Assembly: GCA_934099115.1 (NCBI GenBank)
Contig: CAKOPK010000004.1
Coordinates: forward strand, 1-64,000
Direction of reading: 5' to 3'
Length of the DNA stretch: 64,000 nt
Source of the DNA: an uncultured Bacilli bacterium
GTDB lineage: Bacteria > Bacillota_I > Bacilli_A > RF39 > UBA660
Under the pieces are notes generated by a model. That model did not search any database. It saw nothing but the letters and a program-made list of their open reading frames with translations, and was not told the origin of the DNA. This document shows positions 25,560-33,271 of the stretch, piece after piece. The position numbers and the translations under genes were made by a program. Position 1 is the stretch's first letter; every line of letters begins with the position of its first letter.

Positions 25560-25601
25560 AAATTCCTCCAACATAATCACTTTTTAAAATTAACCATAAT
25601 A

Positions 25602-25630
25602 ATTATAACATTCTTTCATAGAAAAAACTA
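25602..25630 (-). promoter_or_regulatory. Promoter of the secretion operon
   Basis: TATAAT (25602-25607) with TAGTTT 17 bases upstream (25625-25630) on the minus strand. The -35 is weak. The divergent murC promoter lies about 65 bases away. Confidence 0.5.
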
Positions 25631-25693
25631 GATTTTTTAATTGTTTATATGAAATTTCTAGGGAAGTATTTTTACACTTTTTTTATTTTATTC

Positions 25694-25723
25694 TTGATAA
25701 TATGAAAACTTTAAGTATATAAT
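25694..25723 (+). promoter_or_regulatory. Sigma-A promoter of murC
   Basis: TTGATA (25694-25699), 18-base spacer, TATAAT (25718-25723), followed by AGAGGTGA before the ATG at 25742. Confidence 0.75.
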
Positions 25724-25741
25724 ACTTTTAGAGGTGAACAT

Positions 25742-27133
25742 ATGAATAATGATATAACTTTAAAAAGAGATTTAAAATCTTATCAAAATATTCATTTAAT
25801 AGGCATTGGTGGTGCTAGTATGTATTGTATCGCTGCTGAATTAAAAGATGCTGGAAAAAACGTTACAGGAAGTGATATGCAAGAATCAAATAATACTTTA
25901 TTTTTAAAATCTATTGGTGTTGATATTACAATTGGACATAATTTAAAAATGATAGAAAATGCTGATTTAGTTATTTATACGGCTGCTATTAGTGATGATG
26001 ATATTGAACTAGTACATGCAAGAGAGTTAGGAATAGAAACTATTGAAAGAGCACCATTTTTAGGGGTTTATACGAAAGATTATGAGAATTTAATATGTAT
26101 TAGTGGTACTCATGGTAAAAGTACTACTACTAGTATGGTTGCTAGTATTTTCTTAGATGCAAAGTTAAACCCTTCTATTCAAATTGGGGCTCACTTAAAT
26201 AAAATAGATAGTAATTATTATATTGGTTCAAAAAAGTATTTTATTTTAGAAGCTTGTGAATATGTAGATTCTTTTTTACATTTTCATCCTACTAGTGAAA
26301 TTATATTAAATATTGATAATGATCATTTAGATTATTTTAAAACTATAGAAAATACTAAAAAATCATTTCAAAAATATGTAGAGTTATTACCTAATAAGGG
26401 GATTTTAGTAGTAAATATAGATGATTTAAATACTAGTCAATTATTAAATCTTAGAGAAAATACCATTACTTATGGAATTAAAAATCAAAATGCTATGGTT
26501 ACGGCTCGTAATATTACTTTTTCTAATCTAGGTTTTCCTACTTTTGATATCTATATTAAAAATGAATATTTAGATACTTTTACTTTAGGTGTTTTAGGTA
26601 CGCATAATGTATTAAATGCTCTTGCTGCTACTTCTTTAGCTTTACAGTATAACATTGATAAAGATATTATTAAAAAATCTTTAAAAGAATTTAAGGGTGT
26701 AGGAAGACGCTTTGAATATTTAGGTAAGTATAAAGGAACGCCTATATTTGATGATTTTGCTCATCATCCAACAGAAATAGAATCTACATATCAGTCTGCT
26801 AAAAGTATTCCTCATCGCTCTACTTGGGCTGTTTTTCAATCTCATACTTATAGTAGAACTTATGAACATTTAGAAGAATTTGCAGATGTTTTAGCTAAGT
26901 TTGATCATGTAATTATATGTGATATTTATCCTGCTAGAGAAACAAATATTTGGAATGTAAAAGAAAGCGAGTTAGTAGACTTAATTAAAAGGAAAAATCC
27001 TAATGTTATTCATATTCCAACTTATGAAGAAATTGCTCAATATCTAAAAGAACATGTAGTAGATGATGATTTAATACTTACTATTGGAGCTGGGCCTGTT
27101 AATAAAGTTGGTAAATTATTATTAGAAGAATAG
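25742..27133 (+). CDS. murC: UDP-N-acetylmuramate--L-alanine ligase
   Basis: 463 residues, normal for MurC. The N-terminal dinucleotide-like fold GIGGASM (21-27) binds the UDP-sugar, the ATP loop is SGTHGKSTTTSM (121-132), and the central EACEYVDSFLHFHP and C-terminal DDFAHHPTEI are Mur-ligase signatures. It adds L-Ala to UDP-MurNAc in the cytosol, the first step of the peptidoglycan stem peptide. So this organism makes a wall, unlike true Mollicutes. It stands alone on the plus strand with its own promoter and ends near a convergent gene. Confidence 0.95.
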   Translation: MNNDITLKRDLKSYQNIHLIGIGGASMYCIAAELKDAGKNVTGSDMQESNNTLFLKSIGVDITIGHNLKMIENADLVIYTAAISDDDIELVHARELGIETIERAPFLGVYTKDYENLICISGTHGKSTTTSMVASIFLDAKLNPSIQIGAHLNKIDSNYYIGSKKYFILEACEYVDSFLHFHPTSEIILNIDNDHLDYFKTIENTKKSFQKYVELLPNKGILVVNIDDLNTSQLLNLRENTITYGIKNQNAMVTARNITFSNLGFPTFDIYIKNEYLDTFTLGVLGTHNVLNALAATSLALQYNIDKDIIKKSLKEFKGVGRRFEYLGKYKGTPIFDDFAHHPTEIESTYQSAKSIPHRSTWAVFQSHTYSRTYEHLEEFADVLAKFDHVIICDIYPARETNIWNVKESELVDLIKRKNPNVIHIPTYEEIAQYLKEHVVDDDLILTIGAGPVNKVGKLLLEE

Positions 27134-27151
27134 TTTGATGCTATTCTTTTT

Positions 27152-27478
27152 TTACCAAAATAAACCTTTTAAAGCATCAAATGCTTTTGATATACCCTCT
27201 GTCATAATGTCACTTACACTATTAGATATTTTATTACCTATTTTAGTTACACCATTTGAATAGTCTTTATGTTCTTCAACAATATATTTTTTTACATCTA
27301 CAGCATTGCCATTTTTTATATCTTCTTCAAATTGTTCCATTGCTTCTTTTGTAAGAACAGCTTTATTACTAGTTTTAGTTTCATAATAACCACTTTCATA
27401 AGCGATTAAAAGAGCTATATAAACTAAAAAGAATAAAAATAAAATCCGAAAAAAATATCTACTTTTCCCCTTTTTCAT
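27152..27478 (-). CDS. Small membrane protein at the yqxA position
   Basis: 108 residues: basic start, one membrane helix (about 10-26), then a charged exported stretch and a C-terminal amphipathic region (GNKISNSVSDIMTEGISKAFDALKG). It overlaps the end of the spoIIP-like gene by 20 bases. In Bacillus the gene after spoIIP is yqxA (DUF3679), a protein of the same size and topology. Similarity is limited to layout, so the assignment is positional. Probably expressed during sporulation with its neighbour. Confidence 0.55.
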   Translation of the reverse strand: MKKGKSRYFFRILFLFFLVYIALLIAYESGYYETKTSNKAVLTKEAMEQFEEDIKNGNAVDVKKYIVEEHKDYSNGVTKIGNKISNSVSDIMTEGISKAFDALKGLFW

Positions 27479-28385
27479 AGTCCTCCTTAATACATTCTTG
27501 ATAGACAGAAGATAATATTTCTAATGAATTATTTACTTCCCTAATTGTATTTTCTTTTCCTCCAATATAAATTAATAGTGCGTTTGGAGATATATCTTCA
27601 TTATAGACACCATGATATCCTACTCCCCCTCTTAGAGAAACTCCTCTGGATAAATCTTTCATTTTAATATTTATTTTAGTATGCAAACGATTCGCTAATT
27701 CTTGATTTTTTAAATAATTTTCATTTTCAGTACCTACTATAAATAAAATCTTAGCATAATTTTCATTTTCTTTTTTTAAAGTCGTAATAGCATAGGCATC
27801 ACTAGATAAGCCTAAATCAATAAAATATTTTAGTGTGACATTTTCTTTTATGGCTTCTTCTAGCAATATTCTAGAACCTCGATAGCTTAAATTATAAGGA
27901 ATACTATTTTCTTTTAAAATTTTAGCAACACTTCTTTCTTCTACATAAGAATATATATTATATTTTTTTAAGTGTTCTGCTAAAATTTTACTTGCCTGAG
28001 TTACTACAGGATTAATGTTATAGCTAGAATAATAGTTTTGTTTATATTTATCTGTTTGAAAAGTATTATAAATATATACTGTGGGATTACTCTCTTCTGT
28101 ACGCTTAGAAATATTATCTTCACTAAATACTTCTTTTATTTCTTTTTCTTTGGGTGTAAAACCAAAAATACTTTTATAAAAATATTTATTAGTAGAAGTA
28201 GTTGGCAAAAGATTTCCATAAGTATATGCAATAAAGGAAGATGGAAGATGATTGTTTAAAAGATTTATACTTATAGAAAATACAATCTGTAAAGTCAAAA
28301 TTAGAAGTAGTGATATTACTAATAATCTACTCCATAATTGATATCTTTTTATTTTAATAGTTTTTTTGGCAATAAATCTTTTCAT
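27459..28385 (-). CDS. Stage II sporulation protein P-like, catalytic residues lost
   Basis: 308 residues: membrane anchor (about 18-42), then a SpoIIP fold recognisable by VYIYNTFQTDKY (103-114), a KYFIDLGLSSD segment (186-196), FIVGTENENYLKNQELANRLH, SRGVSLRGG...GVYNEDISPNALLIYIGG. In Bacillus SpoIIP, a septal peptidoglycan amidase/endopeptidase needed for engulfment, the equivalent motifs are HTHxxE, DIHRDS and LLEFGG. Here the two His and the Glu of these motifs are replaced (N/F/D, G, Y), so the protein may be a scaffold rather than an enzyme. It follows gpr as in Bacillus and has a sigma-E-like promoter at 28405-28433. Confidence 0.8.
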   Translation of the reverse strand: MKRFIAKKTIKIKRYQLWSRLLVISLLLILTLQIVFSISINLLNNHLPSSFIAYTYGNLLPTTSTNKYFYKSIFGFTPKEKEIKEVFSEDNISKRTEESNPTVYIYNTFQTDKYKQNYYSSYNINPVVTQASKILAEHLKKYNIYSYVEERSVAKILKENSIPYNLSYRGSRILLEEAIKENVTLKYFIDLGLSSDAYAITTLKKENENYAKILFIVGTENENYLKNQELANRLHTKINIKMKDLSRGVSLRGGVGYHGVYNEDISPNALLIYIGGKENTIREVNNSLEILSSVYQECIKEDYEKGEK

Positions 28386-28404
28386 AAGTCACCTACTTTT
28401 CTAT

Positions 28405-28433
28405 ATTATATAGAACTATAGGTTAAAAATATG
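28405..28433 (-). promoter_or_regulatory. Sigma-E-like promoter of the spoIIP-like gene
   Basis: CATATTT (28427-28433), 14-base spacer, TATATAAT (28405-28412) on the minus strand, compatible with the sporulation sigma-E pattern (KMATATT, 14 bases, CATACANT). A TATAAT is embedded, so sigma-A use cannot be excluded. Confidence 0.45.
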
Positions 28434-28501
28434 TCGAAAAAGATTAAAAACTAAAAAAATATATGAATTTATTTTTTAGTTTCATACTTTTTATCTAAAA
28501 A

Positions 28502-28558
28502 AGCAAGTTATCGACCACTTTTCTTGCTCTAAGTGTCAAAAGTGGTCGATAACTTGCT
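28502..28558 (-). terminator. 21-bp perfect inverted repeat, terminator of gpr
   Basis: AGCAAGTTATCGACCACTTT plus one T (28502-28522) is exactly repeated in inverse at 28538-28558 around a 15-nt loop. The minus strand continues with TTTTTT. The stem is about twice as long as other terminators here and has more G+C than its surroundings. Confidence 0.85.
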
Positions 28559-28569
28559 AAATTTTGCTT

Positions 28570-29298
28570 TTAAAAGAATAATTCATTTAAAGATTCTCCG
28601 ATAATTGTACTAGTTAAATCTACAATTTCTCCTACATTTGGGGTTGTATAAAGTCTTTTATTCTGTTCTAAGACAAGAGGAACCCCAATGGAGAGAACCG
28701 GAATACCAAAAGTACTTGCATCTATTTTTTTATTATCTTTTAATGCACTCCCGGGAATGATGCCCGTATTGTGGACTTCTATATAATTATTTAAGTTGTC
28801 CTCTTCACTGGTAGCTAAACTATCAATCATAATAATAATTGTCGGTTTTAATTTCTTTACTACCATTTCGATTAGATGAAAAGAACGAATACCTGTTTTT
28901 TCTATTACTTCGGGATTAAATAATGCTACTTTAGGAATATTTAAAAAATCATTAAAGTGATTTGTAGCCATTACTTTATTGGTAGTATTAACTCCTAAAG
29001 AATCACATAAAATACTAGAATTCCCTAGACCAATAATTAATGGTTTATCCATCTTTTTTAATGGTATAAAAGCACTTAAAACTTTTGTTAATTCTTTTTG
29101 AATATAAGTTTTTTTCGTATGGAGAGAGACATAATCAAAATTAATAGAAAAATAATCTCCTTTTATTCTTTTTAATTTCTTTTCATTAGTAGAATCTACT
29201 TTAAAATGTGTAACTTTAATACCACGTACTACTCTTTCATCTAGTTTAAATTTATTTTCGTTAATCACTTTTGCTAAATCCATAAATACTTTTTTCAC
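28570..29298 (-). CDS. gpr: Germination protease (spore protease)
   Basis: 242 residues from the GTG at 29298 (AAGGGTG six bases upstream). If the sigma-G promoter at 29314-29342 sets the 5' end, the leader is very short and an ATG at 29283 is also possible. Conserved GPR segments are IIGLGNSSILCDSLGV, IMIDSLATS, HNTGIIPGSAL and FGIPVLSIGVPLVL. Both Asp in the GLGN...D and MID segments, thought to be catalytic in GPR, are present. GPR degrades the small acid-soluble proteins that coat spore DNA. It is shorter than the about 370 residues of Bacillus GPR, lacking the propeptide and parts of the C-terminus. No ssp gene is in the window. Confidence 0.88.
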   Translation of the reverse strand: MKKVFMDLAKVINENKFKLDERVVRGIKVTHFKVDSTNEKKLKRIKGDYFSINFDYVSLHTKKTYIQKELTKVLSAFIPLKKMDKPLIIGLGNSSILCDSLGVNTTNKVMATNHFNDFLNIPKVALFNPEVIEKTGIRSFHLIEMVVKKLKPTIIIMIDSLATSEEDNLNNYIEVHNTGIIPGSALKDNKKIDASTFGIPVLSIGVPLVLEQNKRLYTTPNVGEIVDLTSTIIGESLNELFF

Positions 29299-29313
29299 TC
29301 TAAACACCCTTAA

Positions 29314-29342
29314 TAGTATGTAAAATTATAAAAAATTCATTC
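29314..29342 (-). promoter_or_regulatory. Sigma-G-like promoter of gpr
   Basis: GAATG (29338-29342), 17-base spacer, CATACTA (29314-29320) on the minus strand, matching the forespore sigma-G pattern GNATR, 17-18 bases, CATNNTA. gpr belongs to the sigma-G regulon in Bacillus. Confidence 0.55.
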
Positions 29343-29390
29343 TAAAAAGCTAGAATTTCTACTATAATTTAACAATATTGCTTAAAAAAC

Positions 29391-29419
29391 TTGCTAAATA
29401 GCAAATTATTTGATAAAAT
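29391..29419 (+). promoter_or_regulatory. Sigma-A promoter of rpsT
   Basis: TTGCTA (29391-29396), 17-base spacer, TAAAAT (29414-29419) with an upstream TG. The TTG start of rpsT follows at 29451. Confidence 0.65.
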
Positions 29420-29450
29420 GGATACTGAATTCAAGGAAGGAGTGTTCCCA

Positions 29451-29714
29451 TTGGCAAATATTAAAAGCTCTAAAAAAGCAATAAAAGTAATAGCAAAGAA
29501 AACAGAAAACAATCATGAGTTAAAAGCAAGAGTTAAGAATTTAATTAGAGAAACAGAAAAAGCTATTGCAGCTGATGACAAAGACTTAGCTAATACTTTA
29601 TTTAAAGATGTACAAAAATATTTAGACCAAGCTGTAAGCAAAGGTTTAGTTAAAAGTAATACATCTGATAGACAAAAAGCAAGATTATCAAATAAAGTTA
29701 AAAATATGAAGTAA
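29451..29714 (+). CDS. rpsT: 30S ribosomal protein S20
   Basis: 87 residues starting at a TTG (29451-29453) eight bases after AAGGAAGGAG; the longer reading from 29391 would begin inside the promoter. ANIKSSKKAIKVIAKK is the S20 start and the rest is the Lys-rich helical bundle (NKVKNMK end). It binds 16S rRNA near the 5' domain. A TTG start for S20 is also the case in several bacteria and can allow autoregulation of translation. It is divergent from gpr, the same order as in Bacillus. Confidence 0.93.
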   Translation: MANIKSSKKAIKVIAKKTENNHELKARVKNLIRETEKAIAADDKDLANTLFKDVQKYLDQAVSKGLVKSNTSDRQKARLSNKVKNMK

Positions 29715-29774
29715 CAATTTTATTGTGAACTTCTTTTTTTTTTGCTATACTTATAATAGAAAGAAGAGATAAAC

Positions 29775-30701
29775 ATGAAAAAAGCTTTTGTTCCACTTGT
29801 ATGTATTTTAAGTATTTTACTTGTTTTATTAAATGTTAATACAATTACTGACCATATTATTTTAATATTAAATCCTGTTAGTAAAGCAAGTTATATAAAA
29901 CAAGATATTTATAATAAGAATAATTATAATTTTGTAGAAAATACTACTTCTAATACTCCTTTTGGTAAACAAGATATATTAAATATATTTTATACTGTTT
30001 TAAATGATGGGATGAGTTCTTTTACTTTTTATTGTCCTAAAGAATATACTAATTGTATCAGTGATATAAGTGAAATGAGTAAAGATGAAAATCTTTTAAC
30101 TCATTTAAATAATTTTGTACATCCTTATCATTCTTTTTCTAATATTACTACAGATATTAGTGATAGTGGAGAGATTAATTTAAAGATTAATTATATTTAT
30201 TCTAAAGAAGAAATTGATAGTATTAATAAAGAAGTTGAACGTTTAATTAAGGAATTATTAGATTCTTCTTTAACTGAAGATTATGATAAAATAAAGGTTA
30301 TACATGATTATATTATTAATAATACTAAATATGATTTAGATAATAAAGAAGAAAATAAAAGTTTTACTGCTTACGGGGCTTTATTCAATCATTTAGCTAC
30401 TTGTAATGGATATACAGATTTAATGGCTATTTTTTTAGCAAAAATGGGTTATGATAATTATAAGATTGCTACTACTAATGACTCTTCTGGCCATGTTTGG
30501 AATGTTGTTAAGATTAATGAGGAATGGTTACATTTAGATTTAACTTGGGATGATCCAGTTAGTAGTGATGGTAAAGATTATTTATATCATAAATATTTTT
30601 TAATTAATACTGATGAGTTAATAATCGCTGATAATAATATAACTAGTAAAGAACATGAATTTGATCGTTCTATTTATTCCGAATTAAAAGCCACTAATTA
30701 G
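29775..30701 (+). CDS. Secreted or anchored transglutaminase-like protein
   Basis: 308 residues with an N-terminal hydrophobic anchor/signal (about 4-22). The C-terminal half is a transglutaminase-like fold with Cys210 (HLATCNGYTDLMAIFLA), His240 (SSGHVWNVVK) and Asp255 (WLHLDLTWDDP), the complete papain-like triad. It starts with VIHDYIINNTKYD, the usual first helix. Such domains act as peptidases or crosslinkers outside the cell; the substrate is unknown. The last codons lie inside a bidirectional terminator shared with the convergent DUF2207 gene. Confidence 0.82.
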   Translation: MKKAFVPLVCILSILLVLLNVNTITDHIILILNPVSKASYIKQDIYNKNNYNFVENTTSNTPFGKQDILNIFYTVLNDGMSSFTFYCPKEYTNCISDISEMSKDENLLTHLNNFVHPYHSFSNITTDISDSGEINLKINYIYSKEEIDSINKEVERLIKELLDSSLTEDYDKIKVIHDYIINNTKYDLDNKEENKSFTAYGALFNHLATCNGYTDLMAIFLAKMGYDNYKIATTNDSSGHVWNVVKINEEWLHLDLTWDDPVSSDGKDYLYHKYFLINTDELIIADNNITSKEHEFDRSIYSELKATN

Positions 30702-30713
30702 TTAGTGACTTTT
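30686..30713. terminator. Bidirectional terminator between convergent genes
   Basis: AAAAG-C-CACTAA, loop TTAG, TTAGTG-A-CTTTT, flanked by T-runs on the plus strand and a shorter one on the minus strand. It lies between the transglutaminase and DUF2207 genes. Confidence 0.75.
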
Positions 30714-30722
30714 TTTTAAGAG

Positions 30723-32618
30723 TTAGAAGCCTCGGCCTCCCCCTCCTCCTCCTCCGAAGCCTCCTCCGGAAGAAAATCCTCCACCAAATCCTCCACCTGA
30801 AGATGATGAAGAATGACTATTATTATAATTAGCTGCTTGTCTAGAGTATGCACTACTAAGTGCGCTATTAATACTAGAATTGATGGTTGGACTTAAATCA
30901 AAATAATAATAAACAGGATAGTTACTCGTTACATCTATTTCTTTAATATGAACATTCATAGCTTTTTGTACTTTATCTGCTAAACCGAAAATAGTAGCAT
31001 ATACTAAATATCTTTCCCATAAAACTATTTCTGGTAATTCTTTAATATCAAAAGCACCAAAGTCATTTAAGAAATTTTTAAATGCTTTCCATTTATCATA
31101 ATGTAGAGAGCCTTTCTCTGTTTTTTTATGTAATAAACAGGTATAAATTAAGAATATAACACCTAATAATGGAACAAAGTATGTTGGTAAGAAATCTGCT
31201 CCTACACCACAAGAATAAGCAAAAAGTAGGATAGCAAATATCATCATAATTATGCCAAACATTATGGCTTTAAAAGAAGGTTCGTAAAAATTTTCTTTTT
31301 GGCCTTGTTCTAAAACACTATTTTTCCATTTTGTATAACTAGATAGAAAAGTATCACATGTCTTAGTACCACTAGCATAGGCCTTTAAATCAAGGGTTGT
31401 AAATTCTTTTTGTCCAGAAACATTTAGACTATTCTTTCCTACTTTATCAAATAAAAATTCAATTAATATTTGTTCACTATTATTTGTATTATCACTATTT
31501 AATAGTGTAAAACGATAATTTTTTTTCTTTTTATTATCTGGTATTTCTTCTGCTTTTATATTCTTTTTATAAATTAAATTTAAGATAGATGCACTCATTG
31601 CATTTGGTGTAATCTTTAATTTCATTAAATAATCTATTACTTCAACATTATAATCATCTATAAATTCTCTATTATATTTGCTATAATAGCCAGATTTAGG
31701 ACTTTTACCATATCTTAAATAAACATAAATTCCTAAGCCAATTAGTAAGATATAAAATATAATTGTAGTGTATTTAACAATATTATATTTTCTTAAAAGT
31801 TCTGCTCTTAAAGCATTGGCAACATCCGCTCTTGTTGTTTCTACTTCAATAATTTTATCAAGAGCTACTTCATTACTCCTTTTTATATTAGTTGTATCTG
31901 TTAAAATTTCTTTGTTAAAAGTAGTACGAATATCTACAGATTCTCCTGGTATTACTTCATCTATAGATGTTTCTATATATCCATCTTCTAAAGATACATT
32001 ACCAGATAAATTACCATGAGCCCAAGCTCTAAATAGATTACTATTATCTTTGTTAGGTAAATTTACTTTAATAGCAATATTTTTAATTTTATCTTCAAAA
32101 CCACTTGGTACAAAAGTCCAATAAAGTTCTGCTACATCTTCATGCAATACTACAGCATTTTTTACTATATAATGAATGTAAAATGCTACTTTTTGATTAT
32201 TAGCAGGATAATACATTCTAATGCGATATCCTCCTGTTAAATTACTTAAAACATATTTACTATCTTCACCATTTGATGCATTATAAACCTTAGTAAATGA
32301 ACTAAAATCTGGTTCATTAAAAGTTGCATAAGAAACAGCATTTACATATTTTGCTTTAACTTCTATATTTGTTATATCACTAGCATTATATAGCGTATTA
32401 TTAGCAAAATCATCTCCTGATAAATTACTATTTTCATATAATATATCTCTTTCATAGCCATTAAAATTACCATCTAATACTAGTAATTCATTAACTTCTA
32501 AATCACCATTTTCTAAAATATTAGAATTTACTATGAAGTTTGTAATATCATAAGAAGTAGCAGAACTTATCATAGGAAATATTAAAAATAATAATATACT
32601 TAAAAATATTTTTTTCAT
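30723..32618 (-). CDS. DUF2207 membrane protein with Gly-rich tail
   Basis: 631 residues: signal peptide (1-20), a beta-rich exported domain (about 22-235), a membrane helix (about 280-300), a cytoplasmic winged-helix-like part (DYLMKLKITPNAMSASILNLIYKK), two more membrane helices (about 445-490) and a Ser/Gly tail GGGFGGGFSSGGGFGGGG. This is the DUF2207 layout, typically next to LemA, as here. Its role is unknown; Gly-rich tails of this kind are common in the family. It lies downstream of lemA with a terminator hairpin between, so it may be expressed less than lemA. Confidence 0.85.
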   Translation of the reverse strand: MKKIFLSILLFLIFPMISSATSYDITNFIVNSNILENGDLEVNELLVLDGNFNGYERDILYENSNLSGDDFANNTLYNASDITNIEVKAKYVNAVSYATFNEPDFSSFTKVYNASNGEDSKYVLSNLTGGYRIRMYYPANNQKVAFYIHYIVKNAVVLHEDVAELYWTFVPSGFEDKIKNIAIKVNLPNKDNSNLFRAWAHGNLSGNVSLEDGYIETSIDEVIPGESVDIRTTFNKEILTDTTNIKRSNEVALDKIIEVETTRADVANALRAELLRKYNIVKYTTIIFYILLIGLGIYVYLRYGKSPKSGYYSKYNREFIDDYNVEVIDYLMKLKITPNAMSASILNLIYKKNIKAEEIPDNKKKKNYRFTLLNSDNTNNSEQILIEFLFDKVGKNSLNVSGQKEFTTLDLKAYASGTKTCDTFLSSYTKWKNSVLEQGQKENFYEPSFKAIMFGIIMMIFAILLFAYSCGVGADFLPTYFVPLLGVIFLIYTCLLHKKTEKGSLHYDKWKAFKNFLNDFGAFDIKELPEIVLWERYLVYATIFGLADKVQKAMNVHIKEIDVTSNYPVYYYFDLSPTINSSINSALSSAYSRQAANYNNSHSSSSSGGGFGGGFSSGGGFGGGGGGGRGF

Positions 32619-32635
32619 ATAAACCTCTCTAAAAA

Positions 32636-32655
32636 AGGCTTACAATCGTAAGCCT
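32636..32655 (-). terminator. Hairpin between lemA and the DUF2207 gene
   Basis: AGGCTTAC (32636-32643), loop AATC, GTAAGCCT (32648-32655), with a T-run following on the minus strand. It overlaps the lemA stop codon and would attenuate the downstream gene. Confidence 0.75.
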
Positions 32656-33208
32656 AAAATTTTACTTGAACATTTTCTTTTTCAGTTTCAGATGCTGTAA
32701 AGAAAGATTCTTTTTTAAAATTGCATAAGCTTGCTACAATATTTGATGGTATCATCTCTACTTTATTATTATATTGCATAACAATATCATTATAAAATTG
32801 TCTAGACATTGCAATTTTATTTTCTGTTTCATTAAGTTGTTCTTGTAAACTTGTGAAATTTTGATTTGCTTTTAAATCAGGATATGATTCTGTTAAAGCA
32901 AATAATTTATTAATAGCTTGAGTTAATTCACCATCTGCTTTCATTTGGTCTTCTGGTAAGGAAGCAGTCATATAACTATTACGAGCCTTAATAACATTTT
33001 CTAAAGTCTCACTTTCATGTTTAGTATAACCTTTAACAGTTTCTACTAAATTTGGGATTAAATCAAATCTTCTTTTTAATTGAACATCAATTTGACTCCA
33101 AGCATCTTTTACACGGTTACGTAGTGATACTAAACTATTTCTAGTAGCTATAAACCATAGAATAAGAACTACTACAATAACGATTAAAATAATAAGCCAT
33201 CTTGGCAT
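32654..33208 (-). CDS. lemA: LemA family protein
   Basis: 184 residues: N-terminal membrane helix (about 3-21), then the helical LemA domain with SLRNRVKDAWSQIDVQLKRR, DLIPNLVETVKGY, ARNSYMTA, ESYPDLKANQNF and a final YNNKVEMIPSNIVASL. Length and motifs are standard. LemA proteins are membrane anchored with the bulk exposed; their function is not settled. Pairing with DUF2207 is a conserved gene neighbourhood. GAGGAGG precedes the start. Confidence 0.93.
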   Translation of the reverse strand: MPRWLIILIVIVVVLILWFIATRNSLVSLRNRVKDAWSQIDVQLKRRFDLIPNLVETVKGYTKHESETLENVIKARNSYMTASLPEDQMKADGELTQAINKLFALTESYPDLKANQNFTSLQEQLNETENKIAMSRQFYNDIVMQYNNKVEMIPSNIVASLCNFKKESFFTASETEKENVQVKF

Positions 33209-33271
33209 TTTCCATTCCTCCTCTTAATTTCATTTTAGCATATAACCCTTAAGAAAACTAGTATTTTTTTA

